Shown: piece by piece, positions 36,747 to 46,155 of the stretch
Layout: every line of letters begins with the position of its first letter
Numbering within the stretch: the first letter of the stretch is position 1
From: Marinicella litoralis
GTDB taxonomy: Bacteria; Pseudomonadota; Gammaproteobacteria; Xanthomonadales; Marinicellaceae
NCBI RefSeq assembly: GCF_002591915.1
Contig: NZ_NIHB01000001.1
Span: 473,805-537,804, forward strand
Direction of reading: 5' to 3'
DNA length: 64,000 nt
Translations under genes and position numbers: made by a program
The notes under the pieces: model-generated
What the model was told of the DNA's origin: nothing
The model's input: the letters and a program-made list of their open reading frames with translations, nothing else
Database searches by the model: none

Positions 36747-38282
36747 TTATTGTTTTGATGACTTGGACAGGGGATTTGAAATCAGCTCACCCGCACAATA
36801 CCGGGCAAGCGTTTCGTTGTGTGTGGGCATGGCTTTGGCCGCTTTGGCAACATCCGTTCTCATCTGTGCCATAAGCCGCTTGACCTCTTGTGGATCAACC
36901 ACATCAACCCTTGGGTCATAGGAATCAGGTTTGATGCCTTGACCCAACATCACTTGCAACCAATTGTGCTCGATAAATAAATCTGAGTTTTTATGTGCAG
37001 TGTGACCACTGTGACGGAATACATCGATGCGATGTTGTAGCTCATCAGGGATCTTCATGGTTCGACAATAATTCCAAAATTCAGAATCATTTCTTCGGGT
37101 CATATGATAATGCAGCATGATAAAGTTTCTTGACTCTTCATACTTGATATCCATCCTTCGATTGAATTCATTTTCTGTGGCCGGTGCAAAATCTTTACTC
37201 GGAAAGTTCCTGATAAGCAGTAGGATAGCCGCTTGAATAAGCGCAATACTGGTAGATTCCAGTGGCTCTAAGAAGCCCCCAGACAGGCCAACGCCAACAC
37301 AGTTTTTATGCCAGAGTTTTTCGCGTTTTCCGGTGGTAAACTTCAATAAACGAGGCTCGTTAATGGGTTCGCCTTCTATGTTTTCCAACAATTGATCCAA
37401 GGCTTTGTCTTCACTGAGGTATTGGTCGCAAAATACATTGCCATCGCCGGTGCGATTTTGTAGCGGAATCCGCCATTGCCAGCCCGCAGTCAACGCGCGT
37501 GCACGTGTATACGGTGGTATGGGTGTGTCTTCATTTTCATAAGCCGTAGAAACAGCCCAAGCGCGGTTAACAGGTAACCAGTGACTCCAATCTTTGTAGC
37601 CTATCTTATGCGTTTTTTCTAATAACAAGGCCCTGAAACCAGAGCAATCAATAAACAGCTCGCCTTCAATACACTCACCGCTTTCTAGCGTGACCGATTC
37701 GACAAAGCCCGTTTCATTGTTTTGTGTTACCTCAGTTACTTTGCCTTCTATTCTGGTCACCCCTTTTGCTTCTGACCATTTTCGTAAATAGCGCGCATAA
37801 AGCGTGGCATCGAATTGATAGGCATAAAAATAGCGAGATCCTATAGATTCATTATCAAATTGTTTATGTTCAAATTTGTCATCAACACAAGCCATATAAG
37901 GCATGTTGTATTCATGAATCCCCCCAATATCTGGGTCTTGTTGCATCTTCATCCAGTAATGATGAAAAGAAACATCGTTGATTGGGAAGCCGTAATAACC
38001 AAAGGCGTGATAGTAATCCTCACCAATTTCTCCCCAGTTTTGAAACCGAATCGCTAGCTTGAAAGATGCATTGGTTTCACGCATAAACTCCTGTTCATCA
38101 ATACCAAGCCCAGCATTAAAGGTGCGAATGACCGGTATGGTGGCTTCACCAACACCCACCGTCGCAATTTGATCGGATTCAATTAAACGAACATTACATT
38201 GTTCTGGGAGGTGTCTTGATAGCGCTGCAGCAGTCATCCAGCCTGCAGTACCACCGCCGACAATTACTATATTTTTAATCAT
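36747..38282 (-). CDS. Flavin-dependent tryptophan halogenase family protein
   Basis: 511 residues with all signatures: FAD loop IVGGGTAGWMTAAAL, GVGEATIP (44-50), catalytic Lys75 in NASFKLAIRF, halogenase motif WQWRIP (268-273), and catalytic Glu342 in FLEPLESTSIAL. It would oxidise halide with FADH2 and oxygen and transfer it through the lysine. The substrate (free tryptophan, peptide or other aromatic) is not shown. No flavin reductase gene or TonB receptor is adjacent. Confidence 0.93.
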   Translation of the reverse strand: MIKNIVIVGGGTAGWMTAAALSRHLPEQCNVRLIESDQIATVGVGEATIPVIRTFNAGLGIDEQEFMRETNASFKLAIRFQNWGEIGEDYYHAFGYYGFPINDVSFHHYWMKMQQDPDIGGIHEYNMPYMACVDDKFEHKQFDNESIGSRYFYAYQFDATLYARYLRKWSEAKGVTRIEGKVTEVTQNNETGFVESVTLESGECIEGELFIDCSGFRALLLEKTHKIGYKDWSHWLPVNRAWAVSTAYENEDTPIPPYTRARALTAGWQWRIPLQNRTGDGNVFCDQYLSEDKALDQLLENIEGEPINEPRLLKFTTGKREKLWHKNCVGVGLSGGFLEPLESTSIALIQAAILLLIRNFPSKDFAPATENEFNRRMDIKYEESRNFIMLHYHMTRRNDSEFWNYCRTMKIPDELQHRIDVFRHSGHTAHKNSDLFIEHNWLQVMLGQGIKPDSYDPRVDVVDPQEVKRLMAQMRTDVAKAAKAMPTHNETLARYCAGELISNPLSKSSKQ

Positions 38283-38578
38283 TATGTTACTTAATTTGTT
38301 GCTAAATTTATAATAAAAGCGAAGATGAAGTCTCTTCTTTTCAGATTTTTATCAGTGTAACTGCCCGAAACTTTTAAGTCTACTGAAATAACAAACTGCC
38401 ATGGGAAAACCATTTAATCACAAATCTAGGAAAGGCATTCCATAGGCGACCAATATGATTTGTATGTAGTTAATGGTAAGGGATGGTTTTTGTGGGTTGG
38501 TTTGTTTAGTTAGCCGGATTTAAAACTACATATTACAAGATATAATTTATCTATTCCTCTAAATAAAATCTAACTGCA

Positions 38579-39286
38579 TCAATTTTCTCTAATACAAAAA
38601 CTCTGATTATTCGGGAAATAATCTATATATTGATTCTTTCCATCATTAAATTGTGCTGTAAAATGTACAGTGGTAGACTTTGTGATCTTTGTTAAATTTG
38701 AGTTCAATGCTTTTGGTAAATAAACTGTAAGAGTATTGTTTGATACTCTTGTTGAAACAAATAATTTTGTTTTAACCTCCAATTGACCGTTATCTGTTAT
38801 TGACTCTATTTCCGCAAGAGAACCATCTGCGAATTTTGAAATTGGAATTGTTTTTTCAGGTTGCTTTTCAAATTTATCTTTGTCAATACTTATAAACAAA
38901 TCTCCTTTTGAAGGCTGACAATCTCCATCAATATCAAAATAGGCTAACCATGAATAATTATTTGCATACAATTCTAAGGCCGCATGATCAATTGTTAACA
39001 CTTCTGGCAAATCATTCATTGTCCATGAAACTCCAATACACTCATTACCTAATGTCATTCCAATTTCTGTCAAATCTACAAAGGACTTTCCTGCATCTCC
39101 AGAAATATCATTAAAATTAATATCTTCACCTAAACAAATTGCTTCTTTAGTGTCACAAGAAATAATATCTTCTCCTAAACTAGAACAAGATGCTTTAGTA
39201 TTAAAAACTAGCTTATTTTCTAATGTATTATCAGAACATCCTCCTAGCATTAATATAAGACAAATCTGTATAGAATTGTTTTTCAT
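38579..39286 (-). CDS. Lipoprotein with EF-hand-like loop, 235 aa
   Basis: Lipobox LMLGGC (Cys17). AT-rich. Contains YFDIDGDCQPSKGDLF, which matches a D-x-D-x-D-x-x-x-x-x-x-D calcium loop, and beta-rich text elsewhere. The cysteines probably form disulfides. No named family. Neither strand of the 296-base gap to the halogenase gene shows a gene. Confidence 0.65.
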   Translation of the reverse strand: MKNNSIQICLILMLGGCSDNTLENKLVFNTKASCSSLGEDIISCDTKEAICLGEDINFNDISGDAGKSFVDLTEIGMTLGNECIGVSWTMNDLPEVLTIDHAALELYANNYSWLAYFDIDGDCQPSKGDLFISIDKDKFEKQPEKTIPISKFADGSLAEIESITDNGQLEVKTKLFVSTRVSNNTLTVYLPKALNSNLTKITKSTTVHFTAQFNDGKNQYIDYFPNNQSFCIREN

Positions 39287-39324
39287 AAAATTTCAACTTA
39301 TGTGTCGCTCTACGGTGTTGTTCC

Positions 39325-40497
39325 TCAATCCCAACTCAGCGCTCCACCGGTTTGGTACTCAGTCACGCGGGTTTCGAAGAAGTTCTTCTCTTTGCGCAGG
39401 TTGGATTGTTCGTCGAGCCATGGCAGGGTGCATTCGGCGCCGGGGAACGGTTCTTCGATGCCCAGTTGGCGCGCGCGGCGGTTGGCGATGTATCTGAACT
39501 GTTCGCTGTGATCTTCAGCGGAGTAGCCGAGGATGGGTCGGCGCAGCAGGTATTTGGCATAGCCGGATTCGGCAGCTTCAGATTCGTCCCACATGTCACG
39601 GATTTTCGCTGGATCCAGTTTGACGTCGTTTTCTTCGATGATTTGTTTCACCACGCGGATGCCGAATGAACAATGCATCACTTCATCACGCATGATGTAC
39701 TGTAGCTGCTCGGCGGTGCCTTTCATCAGGCCACGTCTTTGTAACGCGAAGATCGGGCTGAAGCCGTTGTAGAACCAACAGCCTTCGAAAATGGCGCCGA
39801 AGAACATGTAAGCAAGAACAAAGTTTTCCAGCTCGTCTTTGTCGTTCAGGTCGATGTTGGGTCGCATGATGGAATCCAGGCGGCGGTTGGCGACTTGAAT
39901 TTTTTGGTTGATCTCTGGTACCACGCGGTAGCGGTTGTAGATTTCGCCTTGGTCCAGACCAATGGTTTCAATACAATGTTGGTAAGTCCAAGTGTGCAGG
40001 GCTTCTTCATAAACCTGACGCGCTTGGTAGATTTGAAGTTCTGGGGCGGTCATTTTTTCCATCACAGCCAGGCCGATGTTGCGCATCGCCAGAATGTCTG
40101 AGGTGGTTAAGTATGACAACACGTTTTGGTACACGTGTTTTTCATCTTCGGTCAGGGTTTTGTTGTAATCATGTACGTCTTGGGTCATGTTGACATCAAG
40201 CGGGGTCCAGTGGTTTTTGTTGGCGTTCAAGAAGAATTTCCAAGCCCATGGGTACTTGAAAGGTGCCAGTTGATTCACGTCGGTTAAACCATTGACCACC
40301 CTTTTGTCTTCAGCACGAACTGGCTCAACGCCTTTGCTGGCATTGTTCAGGGTGTTTTCTGGGGTGACATTGATGGTTAGTGCCGTCGGTTCTGCGGCCA
40401 CTGTGGGTTCTGCTTTGACCGCTGGTTTTTTGGCTTCCGGTGCTTTGTTTTCTTCTTTATTCTCGCCCATTCCTAATGGATCGTCCCAATTCATCAT
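39325..40497 (-). CDS. nrdB: Class Ia ribonucleotide reductase, beta subunit
   Basis: 390 residues from ATG 40497, preceded by AGGAGC; a TTG start 18 bases upstream is unlikely. Supplies the tyrosyl radical for dNTP synthesis. Iron ligands are in TSDILAMR (Asp), QVYEEALHTWTYQHCIE (Glu, His) and MFFGAIFEGCWFYNGF (Glu), with MRDEVMHCSFGIRVV (Glu, His) later. The N-terminus carries a 60-residue Ala/Pro/Glu extension (APEAKKPAVKAEPTVAAEP). It ends with the standard R1-binding tail (ALSWD preceded by TEYQTGG). Confidence 0.96.
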   Translation of the reverse strand: MMNWDDPLGMGENKEENKAPEAKKPAVKAEPTVAAEPTALTINVTPENTLNNASKGVEPVRAEDKRVVNGLTDVNQLAPFKYPWAWKFFLNANKNHWTPLDVNMTQDVHDYNKTLTEDEKHVYQNVLSYLTTSDILAMRNIGLAVMEKMTAPELQIYQARQVYEEALHTWTYQHCIETIGLDQGEIYNRYRVVPEINQKIQVANRRLDSIMRPNIDLNDKDELENFVLAYMFFGAIFEGCWFYNGFSPIFALQRRGLMKGTAEQLQYIMRDEVMHCSFGIRVVKQIIEENDVKLDPAKIRDMWDESEAAESGYAKYLLRRPILGYSAEDHSEQFRYIANRRARQLGIEEPFPGAECTLPWLDEQSNLRKEKNFFETRVTEYQTGGALSWD

Positions 40498-40625
40498 GAT
40501 ATATTTGCTCCTCAATATTATTGAGTTTTAATGTTTACTTTGTGGTGCTTTGGACAAGTTCCCAGGGGCACCACGCGTGTTGTTGTGTTTAGCCAGATGA
40601 AGTCAGATCACCTGGCTGTGTGGTT

Positions 40626-43505
40626 TTATTGACAGGCTTCACAATCCGGATCAAGGATGGAACAGGCCAAAGGCGCTGCAGATCCTGGTTCGGCTGTGAC
40701 CGGGGCCTTGTTCGAGCTGGCATCCACGCTTTTCTCAACGTGGGTGGCACCGACTGAACGGAGGTAGTAAGTGGTTTTTAGACCACGAACCCAAGCCAGT
40801 TTGTACAGCGAGTCGAGTTTTTTGCCTGAAGGCTCCACCATGTATAAGTTCAGTGATTGGCCTTGGTCTATCCATTTTTGACGCCTTGAAGCGGCTTCAA
40901 CCAACCAGCGTGAATCGACTTCAAAAGCCGTCGCATATTTGGCTTTCAAATGTTCTGGGACCCGGTCAATCGGCTGTACGCTGCCATCAAAGTATTTCAA
41001 ATCATTGACCATCACGTCATCCCACAAGTCCAACGCTTTCAAGTCTTCTACCAAGTAAGGGTTGATGACGGTAAATTCGCCCGATAGGTTCGATTTAACA
41101 AACAGGTTTTGGTACACCGGTTCTACTGACTGTGACACGCCTGAGATGTTTGAGATGGTGGCTGTGGGAGCAATCGCCATGGTGTTCGAGTTACGCATGC
41201 CTTGGCTTTTGACTTTGGCGCGCAATGAATCCCAATCCATGCTGACACTTTGGTCTTGTTCGATGAATTGGCCACGTTCTTGTTTCAACATTTCAACCGA
41301 ATCAATCGGTAAGATGCCTTGTGACCACAAGGAACCTTCATAAGAAGGGTAGGTACCACGTTCATCGGCCAAGTCACTGGAAGCTTGGATCGCATAATAA
41401 GAGACGGCTTCCATGGTGTTGTCAGCGAAGTTGATCGCTTCTTCGGTGGCATAAGCCATGTCTTGGATGTACAGTGCATCCTGGAAACCCATCAAGCCCA
41501 AACCAACGGGTCGGTGACGCAGGTTGGATTTTCTGGCTTGTGGCACAGAATAGAAGTTGTAATCAATCACGTTGTCCAGCATGCGCATGGCGGTGGTGAT
41601 GGTTTTCTCTAGTTTCTTGTGATCGATGCCGTTTTCATTCACATGGTGTGGCAAGTTAACCGAGCCCAAGTTACACACAGCGATTTCTTCGTCTGATGTA
41701 TTGAGGGTGATTTCGGTACACAGGTTCGAGGAATGTACCACACCGGTGTGTCTTTGTGGCGAACGGATGTTACATGGGTCTTTGAAGGTCATCCAAGGGT
41801 GACCGGTTTCAAACAACATGGTCAACATTTTCTTCCACAAGTCGGTGGCTTGGACCACTTTGGAATTGAGGATTTTACCTTCGGCTGCCAATTGCTCGTA
41901 TTCTTCATATTTGGCTTTAAAGGCTTTGCCATACAGTTCATGTAATTCAGGCACTTCTTCTGGAGAGAACAAGGTCCATGATTGTTCTTTGGCCACCCGT
42001 TCCATAAACAAATCAGGAATCCAATTGGCTGTGTTCATGTCATGGGTACGGCGACGGTCATCACCGGTGTTTTTACGCAGCTCAAGAAACTCTTCCATAT
42101 CGATGTGCCAAGTTTCTAAGTAGGCACACATGGCGCCTTTGCGTTTACCACCTTGGTTAACGGCTACGGCTGTGTCATTGGCGACTTTCAAGAACGGAAC
42201 CACGCCTTGTGATTCACCATTGGTGCCTTTGATGTGTGAGCCTAAGCCACGCACTCGAGACCAATCGTTGCCCAGTCCGCCGGCGTATTTGGATAACATG
42301 GCATCGTCTTTGATGGCGCTGAAAATGCCGTCCAGATCATCAGGCACTGTGGTCAGGTAACAGCTGGACAGTTGTGGTCTTAAGGTGCCAGAGTTGAATA
42401 AGGTTGGGGTTGAACTCATGAAGTCAAATGAACTCAATAATTCATAAAACTCAATGGCTCGAGCTTCACGATCGATTTCATTGATCGCCAGACCCATGGA
42501 AACGCGCATGAAAAAAGCCTGTGGCAATTCGATGCGGGTTTTACCTAAATGAATGAAGTAGCGGTCGTACAAAGTTTGTAAACCCAAGTAAGTGAATTTC
42601 TTGTCACGTTCAGGTTTAATGGCAGCGGCCAATCGAGGGATGTCATAGCGGTTAAGCTCTGAATCCAGTAGGTTCAATTCAACCCCACGCTGGATGTATT
42701 TGCCAAAGTATTCTGGATAGATTTCCAGCATGTCTTTTTGGGTGGCGTCTTTTGGCTCACCATAAATATAGCCCAAGGCTTCTGCACGGATACCGTCCAT
42801 CAATAAGCGCGCTGTGACATGTGAGTAATTCGGGTCTTTTTCAATCAACACCCGAGCCGTCATGGTGATTGAAGCATTGACGTCTGATTCTGCCATGCCA
42901 TCAAATAAGTTTCGACGCACGTCTTTGATGATCAGGTCTTTGGTCACACCTTTGAGGCCACGGGTGGCTTCGGTGATGATGGTGTCTATGCGTTGAAGAT
43001 CGAGTGGTTTGCGGTTGCCATCGGCATCGATGACATGCAAAACCTCTGAAGGTTCTTTGGGAATGCTTTCGTCTTTGTCAGCACGCGCTTTGGCACGGGC
43101 TCTTTTTTCATTTTGTTTTTCACGATATAAAACGTAATTTCTGGCCGCTTTGTGCTCACCAGAACGCATCATTGCCAATTCGACTTGGTCTTGGATGTCT
43201 TCGATGTGCACCGTACCACCATCTTCCATGTGTCTGAATAAGGCCATGAAAACTTGGTCACCCAATTTTTCTACGGTCTCTCTGACACGTCTTGATGCCG
43301 CTGCTTGGCCACCTTCAACAGCAAGAAAAGCTTTGGTCATGGCCACTTGGATTTTAGACTGATCGAAATCAGTGACTTTGCCGTTGCGTCTGATGACTCT
43401 GAACTTGCTTGGTTGGTTGGTGGTTGGTGCTTCGGTGGTTGTTGATTGAGTTGCTGATCCTTGAACTTTACTTGACTGACTTTCCGGTTGATCTGTATGT
43501 TGCAT
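40626..43505 (-). CDS. nrdA: Class Ia ribonucleotide reductase, alpha subunit
   Basis: 959 residues, longer than the 761 of E. coli. It has two ATP-cones: residues about 35-127 (FRVIRRNGKVTDFDQSKIQ) and about 155-245 (LHVIDADGNRKPLDLQRID), as in Pseudomonas-type NrdA. Catalytic Cys382 lies in QLSSCYLTTV; the radical-site segment is SSNLCTEITLN...VCNLGSVNL; also APTATISNISG. The C-terminus ends DPDCEACQ with the shuttle cysteines. Upstream of nrdB with 128 bases between them. Confidence 0.97.
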   Translation of the reverse strand: MQHTDQPESQSSKVQGSATQSTTTEAPTTNQPSKFRVIRRNGKVTDFDQSKIQVAMTKAFLAVEGGQAAASRRVRETVEKLGDQVFMALFRHMEDGGTVHIEDIQDQVELAMMRSGEHKAARNYVLYREKQNEKRARAKARADKDESIPKEPSEVLHVIDADGNRKPLDLQRIDTIITEATRGLKGVTKDLIIKDVRRNLFDGMAESDVNASITMTARVLIEKDPNYSHVTARLLMDGIRAEALGYIYGEPKDATQKDMLEIYPEYFGKYIQRGVELNLLDSELNRYDIPRLAAAIKPERDKKFTYLGLQTLYDRYFIHLGKTRIELPQAFFMRVSMGLAINEIDREARAIEFYELLSSFDFMSSTPTLFNSGTLRPQLSSCYLTTVPDDLDGIFSAIKDDAMLSKYAGGLGNDWSRVRGLGSHIKGTNGESQGVVPFLKVANDTAVAVNQGGKRKGAMCAYLETWHIDMEEFLELRKNTGDDRRRTHDMNTANWIPDLFMERVAKEQSWTLFSPEEVPELHELYGKAFKAKYEEYEQLAAEGKILNSKVVQATDLWKKMLTMLFETGHPWMTFKDPCNIRSPQRHTGVVHSSNLCTEITLNTSDEEIAVCNLGSVNLPHHVNENGIDHKKLEKTITTAMRMLDNVIDYNFYSVPQARKSNLRHRPVGLGLMGFQDALYIQDMAYATEEAINFADNTMEAVSYYAIQASSDLADERGTYPSYEGSLWSQGILPIDSVEMLKQERGQFIEQDQSVSMDWDSLRAKVKSQGMRNSNTMAIAPTATISNISGVSQSVEPVYQNLFVKSNLSGEFTVINPYLVEDLKALDLWDDVMVNDLKYFDGSVQPIDRVPEHLKAKYATAFEVDSRWLVEAASRRQKWIDQGQSLNLYMVEPSGKKLDSLYKLAWVRGLKTTYYLRSVGATHVEKSVDASSNKAPVTAEPGSAAPLACSILDPDCEACQ

Positions 43506-43602
43506 ATGACCCTTCGATATTGATTTGGCTTAAATAATTCAGGTGCAGATTGCTTGTCGCGATCGTTTGTCACCCCAATATGACTCTCTCTCTTCGGAGA
43601 AG

Positions 43603-43632
43603 ATAATATCTTATATTTTCAGCTGCTGGCAA
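43603..43632 (-). promoter_or_regulatory. Candidate nrdA promoter
   Basis: Minus strand TTGCCA (43627-43632), 18 bases, TATTAT (43603-43608), giving a leader of about 90 bases before ATG 43505. An AAGATAATATCTT dyad overlaps the -10. I see no clear NrdR box pair. Confidence 0.45.
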
Positions 43633-43741
43633 GGATAAAATCTGCTAAATTTTTTCCAAGGTCTAATATCAATGACTTAGCAAATTCTCTTTATTTTCTG
43701 CACAAACTTTGTTGATTAATTGATACCAAGATGGCGGGTTT

Positions 43742-45091
43742 TTACGCTGACAATTCGGGTGGTTTTTGGGTTTTCAATTTAAATCGGATGATATTCAAAA
43801 TGGCGGCAGAAGTTAAACCGACAATGATGCCCATCCACAAACCTTCGGCACCATATCCCAGTTCGAAACACAGGTACCAAGAAGCCACAAAGCCCAACAT
43901 CCAGAAGGAAAAAATACTGCTGAGCATGATGAAATTCATGTCTTTGATGCCGCGCAAAGCACCAGCGGCTGCCACTTGTATGCCATCGGACAATTGAAAC
44001 ACCGCGGCGTAAAACAACAGGCTGACGGCAATCGTCGCCACGGCCACATCCTTGGTATACAATCCAACAATTTGGGGTGCAAACAAGATGGTCACGGCCG
44101 CGGCCAAGACTTGGGTGAATAACACCATGCCAATGCCATAAAAGCCGGCATTTTTGATGTCGATGGGGTTGTTGCGTCCCACTGCATTACCGACGCGGAT
44201 GGTGATGCCCATCGACAAGCCAAGTGGCACCATAAACAACAAGGATGAGAAGTTCAATGCGACCTGGTGGGCGGCCACGGTTTCGGTGGTCAATGATGAG
44301 GCCAATAAGGTGATCACCGCGAAGAAACCCACCTCAGCAAACATCGAAATACCGACCGGAAAACCAAGTCGGAAAAAGCGCCAAATCTCGGGCCAATCGG
44401 GTGAGTCGTATTGACTGAAAATTTTGTAGGATCCAATGATTTTGTGTTTGTGGGTGATGATGACATAAGCCAGCATTTGACACAACAAAACGGTGGCAGT
44501 GGCATAACCACAACCTTGTGCGCCCATCGGTGGAAAGCCCAGTTTACCGAACATCAAAATGTAGTTCAGCGGGATGTTCAGTAACAAGCCCAGGAAACTG
44601 ACGTACATGGTGGTTTTGGTGATGGCCAGGCCATCAGCCAAGTAACGAAATGAGACAAAAAAGGCCAGCGGCAACACACCCCATGACAGTGCATTGAGGT
44701 AGGCCTTGGCTTCGGGGATGACTTCAGCTTGGGTATCAAATAAGGCAAACAAGGGATCCATAAAGCGAATCACCACGGTGAATGTGAGCCCAAGTATTAA
44801 GGCCAGCCACAATGTTTGGCGGAAAAAGCCAGGTATTTTATGGTTCTCATCAGCCCCATCCATGGCAGAAATCACCGAAGGTATGGCCATCAAAATACCA
44901 AAGACAAACAAGATGGCGGTCGACCACAAGGAACTGCCGACAGCCACTGCAGCCAGCGTCACAGAGCCCAAACGTCCCGCCATGATGGTGTCTACAAAAG
45001 TCATCGCAACCACCGTGATTTGACTGATGATGATTGGCGTTGACAGTTTGATGGTTTGGGTTATGTGCCGTTTGATTGGCATCGGTTGCAT
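43742..45091 (-). CDS. MATE-family multidrug exporter
   Basis: 449 residues, twelve hydrophobic segments in two six-helix halves. The opening 'TIKLSTPIIISQITVVAMTFVDTIMAGRLGSVTLAAVAVGSSLW' is the NorM/MATE signature, repeated in the second half by 'FAEVGFFAVITLLASSLTTETVAAHQVALNFSSLLFMVPLGLSMGITIRVG'. It exports cationic drugs using sodium or protons. Divergent from the SDR gene at 45172. No regulator adjacent. Confidence 0.93.
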   Translation of the reverse strand: MQPMPIKRHITQTIKLSTPIIISQITVVAMTFVDTIMAGRLGSVTLAAVAVGSSLWSTAILFVFGILMAIPSVISAMDGADENHKIPGFFRQTLWLALILGLTFTVVIRFMDPLFALFDTQAEVIPEAKAYLNALSWGVLPLAFFVSFRYLADGLAITKTTMYVSFLGLLLNIPLNYILMFGKLGFPPMGAQGCGYATATVLLCQMLAYVIITHKHKIIGSYKIFSQYDSPDWPEIWRFFRLGFPVGISMFAEVGFFAVITLLASSLTTETVAAHQVALNFSSLLFMVPLGLSMGITIRVGNAVGRNNPIDIKNAGFYGIGMVLFTQVLAAAVTILFAPQIVGLYTKDVAVATIAVSLLFYAAVFQLSDGIQVAAAGALRGIKDMNFIMLSSIFSFWMLGFVASWYLCFELGYGAEGLWMGIIVGLTSAAILNIIRFKLKTQKPPELSA

Positions 45092-45171
45092 GGCTTCACC
45101 TTAAAACTGAGCTTCTGTTTACCTAAATTGGTAGAATCGATTAAACTGTTATTTTTTGCGGAATACTTTCA

Positions 45172-46155
45172 ATGTCCAAAACTGCTTTTGTGACTGGTTC
45201 AACAGGATTTTTAGGCAGACACTTATGTCATCAGCTGGTTCAAGCCGATTGGCAAGTCACCGCAATGTGTCGAAGCATACCAGAAAATGCGCTCAAAGGC
45301 GTCAACTATGTGCAAGCGGATTTGTTGGATATGCGCTCATTGATGGCGGCACTACCTAAGCATGTGGATTGTTTGTTCCATACCGCCGCTGACACCAATA
45401 CCTGGAATAAAAACAATACCAGACAAAGCCAAACCAACATCCATGGCACCCAGAACTTGCTGGATGCCGCCAAGGAAAAAGGTTTGCAAAAGTGGCTGCA
45501 TGTTTCATCCATAACGACGTTTGGGGTTGATCACCACGGCATGATTGAATTAACCGAACAAGCACCCATGGAAGGCTTGAACAGCTGGGTTAATTATGTC
45601 AAAACCAAAAGCCAAGCTGAACAAATGGTCATACAACAAGCGACTGATTTACCAGCCGTGGTGGTTAATCCGACCCACATCATTGGGGTCGATGATCAGC
45701 ACAATTGGATCCGTTTATTCAAGATGTTGATCAGTGATACCTTGCCGACAATTCCGATTGGTGCCGGTTCCTTTGCTGATGTGAAAGACGTGGCCAGGGG
45801 CTGTATTTTGGCGGCGGAAAAAGGTCTGGTGGGGGAAAAATACATCCTCGGTGGGAGCAACTTGAGTTTTGAACAATTCATTGACCAAGTGGCGGATGGT
45901 TTCGGGATAACGGTCAGCAAAAGGCGCAAGCCACAGGCATTGATTAAAGTGGCGGCCAAAATACAATCAGCCATCGGTTATTTATCTGGCAACCCACCTG
46001 ATTTAACCCCAGAGGCTTTGCAAATCATTTCAGACCAATACAGCTGTAGCAGCCAGAAGGCCAAGGATGAATTGGGTTATACAATCAGGCCATTTGACGA
46101 AACCTTACAGGACATCAAGGCCAACTTAATTGAACGAGGGATTCTCAGTGCATAA
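45172..46155 (+). CDS. NAD(P)-dependent epimerase/dehydratase (extended SDR)
   Basis: 327 residues. Cofactor loop VTGSTGFLGRHL, active-site region HVSSITTFG then YVKTKSQAE (Tyr-x3-Lys), and a downstream NPTHIIG. The family is close to dihydroflavonol-4-reductase-like or HpnA-like sugar epimerases. The substrate is unknown. The GTG of the next gene overlaps its stop, so the two form an operon. Confidence 0.85.
   Translation: MSKTAFVTGSTGFLGRHLCHQLVQADWQVTAMCRSIPENALKGVNYVQADLLDMRSLMAALPKHVDCLFHTAADTNTWNKNNTRQSQTNIHGTQNLLDAAKEKGLQKWLHVSSITTFGVDHHGMIELTEQAPMEGLNSWVNYVKTKSQAEQMVIQQATDLPAVVVNPTHIIGVDDQHNWIRLFKMLISDTLPTIPIGAGSFADVKDVARGCILAAEKGLVGEKYILGGSNLSFEQFIDQVADGFGITVSKRRKPQALIKVAAKIQSAIGYLSGNPPDLTPEALQIISDQYSCSSQKAKDELGYTIRPFDETLQDIKANLIERGILSA

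Noticed and set aside
43506-43741. NrdR box upstream of nrdA
   Set aside because: AAGATAATATCTT is a dyad but does not match the paired ACA-W-ATATA-W-TGT boxes expected.
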